Below are positions 23,662-24,135 of a stretch of DNA of 24,135 bases, piece after piece (within the stretch, counting starts at the first letter, position 1; each line of letters begins with the position of its first letter). Made by a program: the position numbers and the translations under genes. This DNA is from an uncultured Fusobacterium sp. (GTDB lineage: Bacteria; Fusobacteriota; Fusobacteriia; Fusobacteriales; Fusobacteriaceae), in NCBI GenBank assembly GCA_900542625.1, contig UQOH01000029.1, positions 1 through 24,135 on the forward strand. The letters are read 5' to 3'. The notes under the pieces were generated by a model. The model did not search any database. It was not told where the DNA came from and saw only the letters and a list, made by a program, of their open reading frames with translations.

Positions 23662-24135
23662 ATGAACCCATTTTTACTTGTAATTTTACTTGGGATAGTG
23701 CAGGGAGTAACAGAATTTCTTCCTATAAGCAGTACAGGGCATATGATTTTGGTTGAAAGATTTATAAACAGTCCAAATATAAGCAGACATTTTATGGACA
23801 ACTTTCTTGTAATTGTGCAGTTTGGTTCTATAATTTCAGTTCTTCTTTATTTCTGGGGAGATATTCATCCATTTACAAAAGACAAAGAGGTTCTTGTGGA
23901 GAGAGTGACTGTTTGGAGCAAAATAGTTGTAGGAGTAATTCCTGCTGCTGTTATTGGTTTTATGGCTGATGACTATATAACAGAGATGTTTATGGGAAAT
24001 ACCAAAATAGTTGCAGTTATGCTTATTGTTTACGGGGTAATTTTATATTTCATAGAGGACAAAATAAGCAAAACAAGAAAGATAACTTCATTAAAAGATA
24101 TTTCATATAAAATGGCACTGGCAGTGGGATTTTTC
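23662..24135 (+). CDS. uppP: undecaprenyl-diphosphatase UppP (BacA), 5' part
   Basis: The first 158 codons of a membrane protein that runs off the window. The hallmark QGVTEFLPISSTGHMI lies at residues 14-29 with the catalytic Glu, followed by several membrane spans, of which one includes VIPAAVIGF. UppP recycles undecaprenyl diphosphate to the monophosphate carrier used for peptidoglycan, LPS and other envelope polymers, and its loss confers bacitracin sensitivity. Coupling to hldD joins two envelope steps in one transcript. The start has AGGAGG ahead, overlapping the hldD stop. Confidence 0.96.
   Translation, partial: MNPFLLVILLGIVQGVTEFLPISSTGHMILVERFINSPNISRHFMDNFLVIVQFGSIISVLLYFWGDIHPFTKDKEVLVERVTVWSKIVVGVIPAAVIGFMADDYITEMFMGNTKIVAVMLIVYGVILYFIEDKISKTRKITSLKDISYKMALAVGFF

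Noticed and set aside
1..24135. CRISPR array, tRNA, rRNA, transposase or phage genes
   Set aside because: No regularly spaced direct repeats, no CCA-ending cloverleaf candidates and no recognisable mobile-element proteins were found by eye.

Overview
The window looks like a chromosome segment of a low-GC, Gram-negative anaerobe, most likely a Fusobacterium. It is AT-rich with strong AGGAGG-type ribosome binding sites. It carries an LPS heptose epimerase (HldD), so an outer membrane is implied. It also carries an L27 precursor with the cleavable N-terminus and the Prp protease known from Firmicutes and Fusobacteria, plus acid-fermentation CoA enzymes and peptide/amino-acid uptake genes. The genus is an inference; no rRNA is present to settle it.

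Left part (1-10.5 kb). A minus-strand operon holds a crotonase-family isomerase/hydratase and the two subunits of an AtoDA-type CoA-transferase (the beta subunit is cut by the window edge). A divergent, apparently orphan ABC-type binding lipoprotein follows. Next comes a divergent pair for peptide nutrition: an OPT-family transporter and a PepD dipeptidase. Convergent to these is the ribosomal operon rplU-prp-rpmA on the minus strand. After it come a two-gene unit, tcdA plus a flavodoxin, and a monocistronic APC/LAT-type amino-acid permease.

Middle (10.5-16 kb). A four-gene minus-strand operon is transcribed in the order MBL-fold hydrolase, CdaR-type regulator, GntP-type permease, glycerate kinase. 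It reads as a self-regulated D-glycerate (or related sugar-acid) uptake and phosphorylation unit with an unexplained metallo-hydrolase in front. Behind it lies a gene-poor, very AT-rich stretch of about 880 bases. This holds the operon promoter, a perfect 18-bp hairpin, one doubtful small ORF and what looks like the stump of a decayed gene. The whole block may be an accessory insertion between the permease gene and ligA.

Right part (16-24.1 kb). Housekeeping and envelope genes on the plus strand: ligA, secA, an unrecognised lipoprotein with an internal three-fold repeat, a PHP-domain phosphoesterase, hldD and the start of uppP (bacA). secA and the lipoprotein gene form one unit, and hldD and uppP are coupled through a stop codon that lies inside the ribosome binding site.

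The most unusual non-coding structure is a 153-bp imperfect palindrome at 21551-21703. Its terminal inverted repeats are nearly the same as the stem of the hairpin at 2798-2844, which suggests a small dispersed MITE/REP-like repeat family. No CRISPR array, tRNA, rRNA, transposase or phage gene was found. I did not find a clear new multi-gene system. The best candidates for new biology are the MBL protein in the glycerate operon, the repeat lipoprotein after secA and the palindromic repeat family.
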